A stretch of 64,000 nucleotides of DNA from Bubalus kerabau (taxonomy: Eukaryota > Chordata > Mammalia > Artiodactyla > Bovidae): assembly GCF_029407905.1 (NCBI RefSeq), contig NC_073633.1:29774501-29838500 (forward strand), in the 5' to 3' direction. The translations under genes and the position numbers were made by a program. Position 1 is the stretch's first letter, and every line of letters begins with the position of its first letter. Of this stretch, positions 46,386 through 58,411 are shown in pieces. The notes under the pieces are model-generated. The model did not search any database. It saw nothing but the letters and a program-made list of their open reading frames with translations, and had not been told where the DNA came from.

Positions 46386-47189
46386 GCATGGGAAAAAGTC
46401 TGGCTCACCACAAACCTTTACTTTGTCTACTTGTTTTTCCCTGGTCATTAAATTAATCAGATCCTGAAAGAAGGCATGAAAAAAGCAATCAGTATTAAAA
46501 TTTGAGCTGAGGGGAACTGAATATTAAGCAAGGTGACATACATTAATAATTATTCAGCAAAATGGTTTTTCCAGCTGATTTAAACTATAATTTACTATAG
46601 CCTATGAAATGTTCTGTTATCTATTAACTGGTCATTTATTAGCCTACACTTACTTTTTCTCCATCCAGAATCTAATGACACTTTAAGAAAACTTGCAGAT
46701 CTTAGGCTTCTTGGTGAATGGAAATTTTATTCAAAATAATTATTGTATCTCTTTGTATTGAGTTCTATGACTCTATTTAGGTTTTTCAATAAATAAAGTT
46801 ACTTCACCATAAATGACAAAAAAATCAGTCCATTTGACTTTCAGAGTCTATTCAGTTTTAAATTTTGAATGAAATTATAATAGGAATAAAATATTCTTTT
46901 GAAATTTGAAATTAAGTCTTATTTATTAGACTTTGAGGAAGATCAGGATATTCAGTCCTGTTCCCTCCACAAGTAGAATTGCATTTATTAGACCATGTGT
47001 CCTGGAATTGTCCTGATGTCACATTTTCTATGTCATTGGTCCAAAGTGTTCAGTCTCACTTGTTAGTGGCTCATTATTTTTCTCTTTGTAAAATAAATTC
47101 AAGATAAGTATGCCAGATCTTTCTGTGACATAATGCTGTAATGCTCTCCCACAGAAGTTAGTATCTACAGGTTTCAAACACTTTGTTGT

Positions 47190-48760
47190 TGTTTCAGTTG
47201 CTAAGTCATGTCCAGCTCTGTGACTCCATGGACTGCAGCAACCCAGGCTACACTGTACCTCAGTATCTCCCAAAGTTGCTCTAATTCATGTCCATTGAGT
47301 CAATGATGCTATCTAATCATCTCATCCTCTGCCTCTCCCTTCTCCTTTTGCCTTCAATCTTTCCCATCATCAAGGTCTTTTCCAATGAGTTGGCTCTTCG
47401 CATCAGGTGGCCAAAGTATTGGAGTTTCAGCTTTAGCATCAGTCCTTCCAGTGAGTATTCACGGTTGATTCCTATTAGGATTGACTGGTTTGTCCTCCTT
47501 GCAGTCCAAGGGACTCTCAAGAGTCTTCTCCAGCCCCACAGTTCAAAAGCATCAATTCTTCATCTTTCAGCCTTATTTATAGTCCAAGTCTTACACCACA
47601 CGTGACTATTGGAAAAACCATAGCTTTGACTATACAGACCTTTGTCAGCAAAGTGATGTGTCTGCTTTTTAATATGTCATCTTAAGCTTCGTAGGTGGCA
47701 CTAGTGGTTAAGAATTTGCCTGCAAATGCAGGAGACATAAGAGATGTGGGTTCAATCCCTGGGTCAGGAACATCCCCTGGAGGAGGGCATGGCAACCCAC
47801 TCCAGTATTCTTGCTTGGGAAATCTCATGGACAGAGGATCCTGGAGGGCTACGGTTCATAGGGATGCAGAGTCAGACACGACTGAAGCGACTTAGCCCAC
47901 CTGCAGGTTTGTCATATCTTTTCTTCCACAGGGCAATCATCTTTCAATTTCATGGCTGCAGCCACTGTCCATAGGGATTTTGGAGCCCAAGAAAATAAAA
48001 TCTGTCACTGCTTCTACTTTTTCCCCTTCTATTTGCCATGAAGTGATGGGACCAGATGCCATGACCTTAGATTTTTGAGTGCTGAGTTTCAAGGCAGTTT
48101 TTTCACTCTCCTCTTTCACACTCATCAAAAAGCCCTTTCAGTTCCTCTTCATTTTCTCCCATTAGAGTGGTATTTTCTGCATATCTGAGGTTTTTTATAT
48201 TTCTCCCAGCAATCTTGATTCCAGCTTGTGATTCATCCAGCCCAGTATTTCACATGTTGTACTCAGTATATAAATTAAATAAGCAGGCTGACAATATACA
48301 GCCTTGAAAGACTCCTTTCCCGATTTGGAACCAGTCCGTTATTTCACGTCCGGTTCTAATTGTTGCTTCTTGACCTGCATACAGGTTTCTCAGAAGACAA
48401 GTAAGGTGGGCTGGTATTTCCATCACTTTAAGAATGTTCCACAATTTGTTGTTATCCACACAAAGTTTTTAGTGTAGTCAATGAAATAGAAGTAGATGCT
48501 TTTCTGGAATTCCTTTGCTTTCTCCATGATTCAATGAATGCTAGCAACTTGATCTCTGGTTCCTCTGCCTCTTTGAAATCCAGCCTGTACATCTGGAAGT
48601 TCTTGGTTCACACACTGCTGAAACCTAGCTTAAAAGATTTTAAGCATAACCATACGTGCATGTGAAATAAGCACAATTGCATAATAGTTTGAACAATCTT
48701 TGGCATTGCCCTTCTTGGGACTGGAATGAAAACTGACCTTTTCGAGTCCCATTCAAACAC
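47190..48760 (-). mobile_element. BovB LINE, antisense, old copy
   Basis: The minus strand encodes degraded BovB protein: LEKTLMMGKIEGKRRRERQR, LLRNLYAGQEATIRTGREIT, WFQIGKGVFQGCILSACLFN. Many stops are present. It is split by a Bov-tA at 47686-47905. Confidence 0.88.
47686..47905 (+). mobile_element. Bov-tA SINE nested in BovB
   Basis: TTCGTAGGTGGCACTAGTGG arm to GACACGACTGAAGCGACTTA. Confidence 0.9.
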
Positions 48761-49069
48761 TTAGTATATGTCAATACCACAGAAGTTGATGATTGAAGTT
48801 TTGTATACTGTGCATGATCATGAAGTATGTATCTCTCAATCTTCCACTTAGTTTGATCATCTTAATAGATGAATTAATTTAAAAGAACCAAAAGCAAATA
48901 AGCAAGTAGAAAAGGAAGCATAGACACAGTCTCCAAAACAGTGCCAGTTCTTAAAATTGAAGGTCAAAAGAACTCATTAATGAGTGATGCAAGGAGGAGA
49001 GTTTATATGTAGTTGAACCATCTACTCTTCTGTCCCATTTCAACTCTGAGTGACAGGCAGCTGATATCC

Positions 49070-49145
49070 TGATTTCTAATTGTTTACAAGGAAGCAGGAA
49101 AGACCACAAATGCCCAGAGCAGTCTGGGGAGCACAATGATAATAC
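49070..49145 (-). pseudogene. V leader-like exon relic, copy 1 of a local pair
   Basis: The minus strand reads CTCCCCAGACTGCTCTGGGC (VLPRLLWAFVVFPASL, then a stop), close to the TRDV1 leader core CTCTCCAGGCTGCTCTGGGT. The ATG is lost and no V exon follows. Read as a decayed leader, at low confidence. Confidence 0.4.
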
Positions 49146-49369
49146 ATATGTTATATGTATCATTATATTATATGTATCATTTTATTATATATATCACATG
49201 TTTTTATGTCCCCCTTTTTATGCATAGCTGTGAAATTTATCCCATTTGTAGGTTCTTGTTCCTACCACTAAAATTAAGATACAGAGTCATTCCATCACCC
49301 TAAAGAACTTACTTTGCAGACCATCCCCACCTCCACAACCCTTGAAAATCCTTGAAATCTGCTGATGTC

Positions 49370-49440
49370 CTGGTTTCCAATTATTTGTAACTAATAAGAA
49401 GAGACCACAAAGGCCACAACAGCCTGAAGAGCAGCTTGAT
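49370..49440 (-). pseudogene. V leader-like exon relic, copy 2
   Basis: Minus strand AAGCTGCTCTTCAGGCTGTT encodes KLLFRLLWPLWSLLI, with ATC where a start would be. It and its 3' flank repeat the preceding relic about 300-345 bp away (TGCATAGCT near 49221 and 49571, TTCTTGTT.C.ACCA.TAAAAT near 49255 and 49600). Confidence 0.4.
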
Positions 49441-49689
49441 ATTCTAAAATATATATGCTAATATAATAATTACATATACATACCAGGAAATTGATATTGC
49501 CAAAATTTTATTGAAATACAGATCACTATCTGATACATCAGTTTTATATGCAATCTGGTTTTGATGCATAGCTCTGTGAAACTTTATCACATGTATAGGC
49601 TCTTGTTACCACCATTAAAATCATGATATAGAGTTGTTCCATCTCTCTTAAAAAACTCTCTTTGTACATCCTCCCGAGGCCTGCAATTC

Positions 49690-50325
49690 TTTACAAACCA
49701 GGTCACTACTGATAGATACCTTTCATCTTTTTTTGTCCTGTTGAGAATGTTGTATAAGTAGAATCACACTACGTATACAGTCATAATAATCCAATAAGTG
49801 TAATCATATACCATGTAGCTTCTGAGATTGATTTTTTTTTACTCAGCATAACATCCTGAGATCCATCTAGACTATTGCATATATCAATAATTTTTACCTT
49901 TTAATCACTACAGACTGTCCCCAACTTAATTTAGGATAATTCAATTTAGGATTTTTGACTTTACAGTAGTGAGAAGGTGGTATGCATTCAGTAGAAACCA
50001 AACTTGGAATATTGAAATGTTATCTTTTCCTGGGCTAGCAACATGCCGTATTATGTTTACTGGTGATTCTGGGCAGCAAGAGTGAGCTGAGCTCCTGGCC
50101 AGCCTCAAAATCATGAGTGTAAACAACTAACACCTTATAGCCATTTCATACCCATATAACCACCCTGATTTTCACTTTCAGTACAGTAATCCACACCTTC
50201 ATAAGATTTCTGTCATTTTAGTATAAAATAGACTGTGTGAGATGATTTTTTCCCATCTGTAGGCTAATGCAAGTATTGGCCACATTTAAGGGAATCTAGC
50301 TTAAATATATTGGATGGATTTTCTT
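49690..50325. other. Intergenic DNA, nothing recognised
   Basis: AT-rich, with no V segment or nameable repeat. Confidence 0.4.
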
Positions 50326-50329
50326 TTTT

Positions 50330-51420
50330 TTATTTTAATTGATTTTTATTGGAGTATAGCTGCTTTACAATGTTAGTTTCTGCAGTGCAGCAAAGTGAAT
50401 CAGTTTTACATGTATATATTTATCTCTATTCTTTTTTAGATTTCCTTCCCATATTAAATGAACTTTTGACTTCCTATTCTTTCAACTTAAAATGATTTTT
50501 TGCAAAATAACCCTCTTGAAGTTGAGAAAGATGTATAAATAATATTTCATTGTGTGAATGTACTACAGAATATTTATCTGTTCATTCAGTGAAGATCACT
50601 GGTTGATTTGCAGTATTAAGAATTCAGCAAGTGAATATTTAAGTGTATTTGAAATTCTTGGACTCTTTTCCAGAATGACTGGGCCAATCACCCACCAGCA
50701 ATGCATGAGTGCTCCAACTTCTTTGCATCCTTGCCAGAACTTGGTATTGTCAGTATTTTTAATTTTAGCCCTTATGATATATGTGAAGTGGTATCTCTTT
50801 GTAGTTTTACTCTGGATTTCCCTAATATAAATTTAGGGGTATATTCTTTGTCTTTTCTACATAGATAATCATGTTACCAGCAAATAGTGGCAGTTTTACT
50901 TCTTCTTTCAACTATAAGATCATTACATCTACTTTCTTTATTTCTTGCTCCAACATCTAGCCCTATACCGAAAGAGTGACAAGAATGGACACTCTGTTTT
51001 TTCTTTCTTAGAGAAAATTATATTCTTTTATTAGTAAGAATACCACTAGCTTTTGAGGAAATTCCCCACTATTCTTGTGATTCTCAGAGTTTTCACCATA
51101 ATTGACTACTGAATTTTTGCAAATCCTTTTTTTCTGACTAGATTAATATGATGATATGATTCTTCTTTTCTACCCTGATAATATGATGAATTCTATCCAT
51201 TGATTTTCAATGTTAAAGTGTCTTGCACCCTTGAAAGAAATTACATGTGTGCTTGGTATAGTACTCATTTTACATATCAATGAATTTTACTTGCTAAAAT
51301 ATTTTAAGAAATATGTGTCTATCTTCTAGATAAAAGATATTTCCCTGTACTTTTCAGTTCTTTATGGTCTTTGTCTGGTTTTGGCATCAGGGTAATATTA
51401 GCCTCATAAAATGAGTGAAG
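50330..51420 (-). mobile_element. Old L1 fragments, antisense
   Basis: 3' UTR text at 50337-50440 (TTTTTATTGGAGTATAGCTG) and degraded ORF2 text to about 51420 (TCTTCTTTCAACTATAAGAT, GGTCTTTGTCTGGTTTTGGC). Confidence 0.7.
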
Positions 51421-51460
51421 AATTATTTTCTTTCTATTGTCTGCAAGAAACTGTGTATGT

Positions 51461-51553
51461 TGCTAAGTCGCTTCAGTCGTGTCCGACTCTGTGTGACCCC
51501 ATAGACGGCAGCCCACCAGCCTCCCCTGTCCCTGGGATTCTCCAGGCAAGAAT
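51461..51553 (-). mobile_element. BovA2 SINE, one monomer
   Basis: GCTAAGTCGCTTCAGTCGTG to TCTCCAGGCAAGAATA. Only one antisense monomer remains. Confidence 0.85.
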
Positions 51554-51714
51554 AATTCTGCTTCAATGTTTGACAGAATTCTTCAGTGACACTGAGTCTG
51601 GGGATTTGTTTTTTATTAAAAATTCAATTTCTTCATAGACATCATGACTTCAGCTTTCTCTGGCCCCTGCTCTGAGGAGAGATGAGGAGGAGCAACCCCT
51701 GGAGCCCACAGTGA

Positions 51715-51753
51715 GGTTTGGGGACAGACAGCAGGTGCTTCCAGAGCATTGTG
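51715..51753 (-). other. Weak 23-spacer recombination signal of TRAV25
   Basis: Heptamer CACAATG (51747-51753), 23-bp spacer, nonamer-like CCCCAAACC (51715-51723). Confidence 0.8.
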
Positions 51754-52344
51754 CCCTTGCCCAGAAGTAGGTTCTTGCATCTGAAAGCTGGGCAGCCATG
51801 AGGTGCAGGGAGCTCTGCTGCCTGGACTCTCCAAGCCGACCTGCCCATCTCTGCTGCATCTTCGCTTCTCCACCCTTAGCTAATATCATCAAGAGGACAG
51901 GACTGCCCCCAGGCCTCTGCTTATACCACTGTAAGCTGCTTAAAATGCTTGAGGAATTGCAGTACGTGGTGAAGTTCTCTCCTTCTTGCAGAAGCAAGAA
52001 TTCAGGAAAATTCTTTATCTGTTATTTATTCATTTCTGTTCAGGAAAACAGAGGGAAGTAACAGAGAAAGCCTGATTAGATGTTAATTCTCTCAGCTGTC
52101 ATGGTCTCTCATTCTTCTTGTGTATTTTCTTCTTCTTTCCATGTCTGTCTCCCCAACTCTATCTCCTACTTTTTAGTTTTCATTTTTTTCCCTCAACATC
52201 CTGCTCTCAATCAGAAAATCCCAGTCCTACAGTTGCCTGCAGATAAGATTCCACTGTGATGAATTTTCTAGGAGCAATCAGGGAAACCCAAAACTCACGT
52301 GATATTTGTATCCATAAGATCAACACTGGTGCCAACAGTAGCAT
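51754..52344 (-). pseudogene. TRAV25: TRAV25-family V pseudogene
   Basis: TRAV25 by VQEG-like LQEGENFTTYCNSSS, LQWYKQRPGGSPVLL and the SSLHL strand. Leader exon 52299-52344 is intact (MLLLAPVLILWIQIS) with a perfect GTGAGT donor. V exon 51754-52035 follows acceptor GAACAG. There are two lesions. TAA at 52022-52024 stands five codons into the V exon, where the family has Gln. The second conserved Cys is Trp (TYFWARA, TGG at 51763-51761), so the V-domain disulfide cannot form. The first Cys and framework-2 Trp are kept. The recombination signal is also weakened. Non-functional. Confidence 0.88.
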
Positions 52345-52349
52345 CTCCC

Positions 52350-52593
52350 TTTTCTTCCTCTTCAGAAAGAGTTGCTGAATCTGCCTGCTCCTAAAAGGGT
52401 TTCCCTTGTATCACCTTCTTCCAGACCTATAGAAACCTGGTCTATACTGCCTTTGGGAAATAAAAAAGAAAGGAGTGACTGCAGTTTGAGACAGCCCATC
52501 ACTTACCACCATGTTACCCACCCATCTTCCCCACGGAGTGCCTATGTTTGCAGATGCTGCCCCTCTGTGAGTGGATCAAAAATTGCTGATACA
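52350..52593. other. 5' flank of TRAV25
   Basis: Unique sequence that would hold the promoter. It is cut by the BovB 3' end at 52594, about 250 bp 5' of the leader ATG. Confidence 0.35.
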
Positions 52594-53930
52594 GTTCAGT
52601 TCAGTTCAGTCGCTCAGTTGTGTCCGATCTTTGCAACCCCATGAATTGCAGCACACCAGGCCTCCCTGTCCATCACCAACTCCCTGAGTTCACCCAGACT
52701 TACGTCTATCGAGTCAGTGATGCCATTCGGCCATCTTATCCTCTGTCGTCCCCTTCTCCTCCTGCCCCCAATCCCTCCCAGCATCAGAGTCTTTTCCAAT
52801 GAGTCCACTCTTTGCATGAGATGGCCAAAGTACTGGAGTTTCAGCTTTAGCATCATTCCTTCCAAAGAAATCCCAGGGCTGCTCTCCTTCAGAATGGACT
52901 GGTTGGATCTCCTTGCAGTCCAAGGGACTCTCAAGAGTCTTCTCCAACACCACAGCTCAAAAGCATCAATTCTTCGGTGCTCAGCTTTCTTCACAGTCCA
53001 ACTCTCACATCCATACGTGACCACTGGAAAAACCACAGCCTTGACTAGATGGACCATTGTTAGCAAAGTAATGTCTCTGCTTTTGAATATGCTATCTAGG
53101 TTGGTCATAACTTTCCTTCCAAGGAGTAAGCGTCTTTTAATTTCATGGCTGCAAGTCACCATCTGCAGTGATTTTGGAGCCCCAAAAAATAAAGTCTGAC
53201 ACTGTTTCCAATGTTTCCCCATCTATTTCCCATGAAGTGATGGGACCAGATGCCATGATCTTCGTTTTCTGAATGTTGAGTTTTAAGCCAACTTTTTCAC
53301 TCTCTTCTTTTACCTTCATCAAGAGGCTTTTTAGTTCCTCTTCACTTTCTGCCATAAGGGTGGTGTCATCTGCATATCTGAGGTTATTGATATTTCTCCC
53401 GGCAATTTTGATTCCAGCTTGTGTTTCTTCCAGCCCAGCATTTCTCATGATGTACTCTGCATATAAGTTAAGTAAGCAGGGTGACAATATACAGCCTTGA
53501 CGTATTCCTGGTCCTATTTGGAACCAGTTTGTTGTTCCATGTCCAGTTCTAACTATTGCTTCCTAAGCTGCATACAGGTTTCTCAAGAGACAGGTCAGGT
53601 GGTCTGGTATTCCCATGTCTTTCAGAATTTTCCACAGTTTATTGTGATCCACATAGTCAAAGGCTTTGGCATAGTCAATAAAGCAGAAATAGAAGTTTTT
53701 CTGGAATTTTCTTGCTTTTTCGATGATCCAGTGGATGTTGGCAATTTGGTCTCTGGTTCCTCTACCTTTCCTAAAACCAGCTTGAACAACTAGAAGTTCA
53801 CGGTTCATGTATTGCTGAAGCCTGATTTGGAGAATTTTGAGTATTACTTTACTAGTGTGTGAGATGAGTGCAATTGTGCAGTAGTTTGAGCATTCTTTGG
53901 CATTGCCTTTCTTTGGGATACAGTAATACC
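52594..53930 (-). mobile_element. BovB LINE, antisense, RT to 3' end
   Basis: The minus strand encodes ETQAGIKIAGRNINNLRYAD with intact YADD, then IMASGPITSWEIDG and the full C-terminus in neighbouring frames, ending in CAGTTCAGTTCAGTTC. It is younger looking than the copy at 47.2 kb but frameshifted and 5'-truncated. Confidence 0.92.
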
Positions 53931-54109
53931 TGGTAAATAGTGGTTACTCAAACATTTGTTGAATGATAAATAAATGTGTATGTTTACTTATATGAGAATT
54001 TGAATGCAAATGTCCCAAAGAGTAATTTAATTAATTACTCTTTAAAGTAATTAAAAAATGCCCTTCCATGAATGCAAACTATCAGGCATTGCTTGTAGAT
54101 ATTTAGAAA

Positions 54110-54600
54110 TGTTACCTTTGGAGAACTGTGTTAGCCTCAGTAGCCCTTGTTCTACCATTACAAATTATCACAAATTTGATGGCTCCAAAAAGCAAGAATT
54201 TGTTCCCTACAAGCTGGAGGTCAGAAGTCTGAAAATAAGGTGTCAGCAGGAACATAAACCTTCTAAATGTTCTAGGAGAGAATCCTTCCTTGCCTCTTCT
54301 GGCTTCTGGTGGCTCCAGGTCCTCCTTTGCTAGTGACTGTATACCTCCAACCTCCTCCTCCATCGAGAAGACCTCACAAGACCTTCTCACCTGTGTGTCT
54401 CTTAAAAGGACACTTGTCACTGGATTGAGGCCCCAACAAGATAATCCAGTATGATTGGATTTTGATACCCTTTTCTCAATTACATTTGAAAAGTTTCTTT
54501 GTTAAGTAAGTTCACATTCAAAGTTTCTATGGATTAGGATGTGAATGTATCTTTTGGGGCCCACCCTCCAACCCACTATAGGGTTCTTAATGTCTTTGAA
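54110..54600. mobile_element. Ancient mammalian interspersed repeat
   Basis: CAAATTATCACAAATTTGAT, TGGAGGTCAGAAGTCTGAAA, GGTGTCAGCAGGAACATAAA and GGATTAGGATGTGAATGTAT form a pattern common in old eutherian repeats. The subfamily is not assigned. Confidence 0.45.
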
Positions 54601-54751
54601 GTGTTGCCATGCAGTTATATAAATGGTAGACATCTCAAGACTTCTTTAAAGTCAAAAGTAAATCTGAATCTGAATTACTTTATATATAGAAACAGAAAGA
54701 GTAGCAAGATTTCAGATGTAATGGAAAAGGAAAATCCCATGAGTTAACAAA

Positions 54752-57700
54752 GTTCTTTTTTTAATTTTATTTTATTTTTTAACTTTACAATATTGTATTG
54801 GTTTTGCCATATATAAAAATGAATCCACCACAGGTATACATGTGTTCCTCATTCTGAACCCGCCTCCCCCCTCCCTCCCCGTACCATCCCTCTGGGTCAT
54901 CCCAGTACACCACCCCCAAGCATCCAGTATCCTGCACTGAACCTGGACTGGTGTCTCATTTCATATATGATATTATACATGTTTAAATGCCATTCTCCTA
55001 AATCATCCCACCCTCTCCCTCTCCCACAGAGTCCAAAAGACTGTTCTATACATCAGTGTCTCTTTTGCTGTCTCATATACAGGGTTATTGTTACCATCTT
55101 TCTAAATTCCATATATATGCATTAGTATACTGTATTGGTGTTTTTCTTTCTGGCTTACTTCACTCTGTATAATAGGCTCCAGTTTCATCCACCTCGTTAG
55201 AACTGATTCAAATGCATTCTTTTTAATGGCTGAGTAATACTCCATTGTGTATATGTACCACTGCTTTCTTATCCATTCATCTGCTGATGGACATCTAGGT
55301 TGCTTCCTGGCTATTATTCACAGTGCTGTGATGAACATTGGGCTACCCATGTCTCTTTCAATTCTGGTTTCCTCAGTGTGTATGCCCAGCAGTGGGATTG
55401 CTGGATCATAAGGCATGTCTATTTCCAGGTTTTTAAGGAATCTCCACACTGTTCTTCATAGTGGCTGTACTAGTTTGCATTCCCACCAACAGTGCAAGAG
55501 GGTTCCCTTTTCTCTGCACCCTCTCCAGCATTTATTGCTTGTAGACTTGAATCACAGCCATTCTGACTGGCATGAAATGCTACCTCATTGTGGTTTTGAT
55601 TCGCATTTCTCTGATAATGAGTGATGTTGAGCATCTTTTCATGTGTTTGTTAGCCATCTGTATGTCTTCTTTGGAGAAATGTCTATTTAGTTCTTTGGCC
55701 CATTTTTTGATTGGGTCATTTATTTTTCTGGAGTTGAGCTGTAGGAGTTGCTTGTATATTCTTGAGATTAGTTGTTTGTCAATTGCTTCATTTGCTATTA
55801 TTTTCTCCCATTCTGAAGGCTGTCTTTTCACCTTGCTTATAATTTCCTTTGTTGTGCAGAAGCTTTTAAGTTTAATTAGGTCCCATTTGTTTATTTTTGC
55901 TTTTATTTCCAATATTCTGGGAGGTGGGTCATAGAGGATCCTGCTGTGATGTATGTCAGAGAGTGTTTTGCCTATGTTCTCCTCTAGGAGTTTTATAGTT
56001 TCGGGTCTTACGTTGAGATCTTTAATCCATTTTGAGTTTATTTTTGTGTATGGTGTGAGAAAGTGTTCTAGTTTCATTCTTTTACAAGTGGTTGACCCGT
56101 TTTCCCAGCATCACTTCTTAAAGAGATTGTCTTTAATCCATTGTATATTCTTGCCTCCTTTGTCAAAGATAAGGTGTCCATATGTGCGTGGATTTATCTC
56201 TGGGCTTTCTATTTTGTTCCATTGATCTATATTTCTGTCTTTGTGCCAGTACCATACTGTCTTGATAACTGTGGCTTTGTAGTAGAGCCTGAAGTCAGGC
56301 AGGTTGATTCCTCCAGTTCCATTCTTCTTTCTCAAGATTGCTTTGGCTATTCGAGGTTTTTTTGTATTTCCATACAAATTGTGAAATTACTTGTTCTAGC
56401 TCTGTGAAGAATACCATTGGTAGCTTGATAGGGATTGCATTGAACCTATAAATTGCTTTGGGCAGTATACTCATTTTCACTATATTGATTCTTCCAATCC
56501 ATGAACATGGATATTTCTCCATCTATTAGTGTCCTCTTTGATTTCTTTCACCAGTGTTTTATAGTTTTCTATATATAGGTCTTTAGTTTCTTTAGGTAGA
56601 TATATTCCTAAGTATTTTATTCTTTCCGTTGCAATGGTGAATGGAATTGTTTCCTTAATTTCTCTCTCTGTTTTCTCATTATTAGTGTGTAGGAATGCAA
56701 AGGATTTCTGTGTGTTGATTATTTATTTAATTTATTTATTTTTATTTTATTTTTAAACTTTACAAAATTGTATTAGTTTTGCCAAATATCAAAATGAATC
56801 CACCACAGGTATACATGTGTTCCCTATGCTGAATCCTCCTCCCTCCTCCCTCCCCATGCCATCCCTCTGGGTCGTCCCAGTGCACTAGCCCCAAGCATCC
56901 AGTATTGTGCATCGAACCTGGACTGGCAACTCATTTCATACATGATATTTTACAGGTTTCAATGCCATTCTCCCAAATCTTCCCACTCTCTCCCTCTCCC
57001 TCAGAGTCCATAAGACTGTTCTATACATCAGTGTCTCTTTTGCTGTCTCGTACACAGAGTTATTGTTACCATCTTTCTAAATTCCATATATATGCGTTAG
57101 TATACTGTATTGTTGTTTTTCTTTCTGGCTTACTTCACTCTGTATAATAGGCTCCAGTTTCATCCACCTCATTAGAACTGATTAAAATGTATTCTTTTTC
57201 ATCTGTGTGTTGATTTTATATCCTGCAACTTTACTATAGTCATTGATTAGTTCTAGTAATTTTCTGGTGGAGTCTTTAGGGTTTTCTACGTAGAGGATCA
57301 TGTCATCTGCAAACAGTGAGAGTTTTACTTCTTTTCCAGTTTGGATTCCTTTTATTTCTTTTTCTGCTCTGATTACTGTGGCCAAAACTTCCAAAACTAT
57401 GTTGAAAGTGGGCACCCTTGTCTTGTTCCTGACATTAGAGGAAATGCTTTCAATTTTTCACCATTGAGGATAATGTTTTCTGTAGGTTTGTCACATATGG
57501 CTTTTATTATGTTGAGGTATGTTCCTTCTGTTCCTGCTTTCTGGAGAGTTTTTAATCATAAATGGATGTTTAATTTTGTCAAAGGCTTTCTCTGCATCTA
57601 TTGAGATAATCATATGGTTTTTATTTTTCAATTTGTTAATGTGGTGTATTACATTGATTGATTTGTGGATTTTGAAGAATCCTTGCATCCCTGGGATAAA

Positions 57701-58404
57701 GCTCACTTGGTCATGGTGTATGATCTTTTTGATGTGTTGTTGGATTCTGATTGCTAGAATTTTGTTAAGGACTTTTGCATCTATGTTCATCAGTGATATT
57801 GGCCTGTACTTTTCTTTTTTTGTGGGATCTTTGTCAGGTTTTGGTATTAGGGTGATGGTGGCCTCATAGAATGAGTTTGGAAGTTTACCTTCCTCTGCAA
57901 TTTTCTGGAAGAGTTTGAGCAGGATAGGTGTTAGCTCTTCTCTAAATTTTTGGTAGAATTCAGCTGTGAAGCCGTCTGGACCTGGGCTTTTGTTTGCTGG
58001 AAGATTTCTGATTACAGTTTCAATTTCCGTGCTTGTGATGGGTCTGTTAAGATTTTCTATTTCTTCCTGGTCCAGTTTTGGAAAGTTGTACTTGTCTAAA
58101 TTTGTCCATTTCTTCCACGTTGTCCATTTTATTGGCATATAATTGTTGATAGTAGTCTCATATGATCCTTTGTATTTCTGTGTTGTCTGTTGTGATCTCT
58201 CCCTTTTCATTTCTAATTTTATTGATTTGATTTTTCTCCCTTTGTTTCTTGATGAGTCTGGCTAATGGTTTGTCAATTTTATTTATCCTTTCAAAGAACC
58301 AGCTTTTGGCTTTGTTTATTTTTGCTATGGTCTCTTTTTTTATTTTTGCATTTATTTCTGCCTTAATTTTTAAGATTTCTTTCCTTCTACTAACCCTGGG
58401 GTTC
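54752..58404 (-). mobile_element. L1 LINE, antisense, with nested L1 3' end
   Basis: Minus-strand ORF2 pieces are long: NLPANKSPGPDGFTAEFYQK, EKYRPISLMNIDAKVLNKIL, IISIDAEKAFDKI and SLFADDMILYVENPK, followed by the C-terminus (ERLNRHFSKEDIQMANKHMK-like) and the 3' UTR next to a T-rich start. TAACAAA flanks it at 54745-54751 and 58405-58411, extendable to about 14 bp with one indel. It is 5'-truncated and carries frameshifts. Confidence 0.9.
56721..57201 (-). mobile_element. L1 3' end inserted within another L1
   Basis: 481 bp of antisense L1 3' UTR and ORF2 end. TCTGTGTGTTGATT flanks it at 56707-56720 and 57202-57215, a perfect 14-bp target duplication. Same orientation as the host L1. Confidence 0.95.
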
Positions 58405-58411
58405 TAACAAA

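Larger units (their letters stand above)
44783..49150 (-). repeat. TRDV1 duplication block c
   Basis: Paralogous to blocks a and b, from AACTAGCTCATTTTATTGTT (44797) to the leader-like relic at 49070-49145. It is enlarged by a private BovB with a Bov-tA inside it (47190-48760). Confidence 0.8.

Noticed and set aside
57491..58210. 239-aa minus-strand frame, the longest clean coding-like stretch after the 260-aa BovB antisense frame
   Set aside because: It is L1 ORF2 reverse transcriptase (SPGPDGFTAEFYQ, AEKAFDKI), not a cellular gene.
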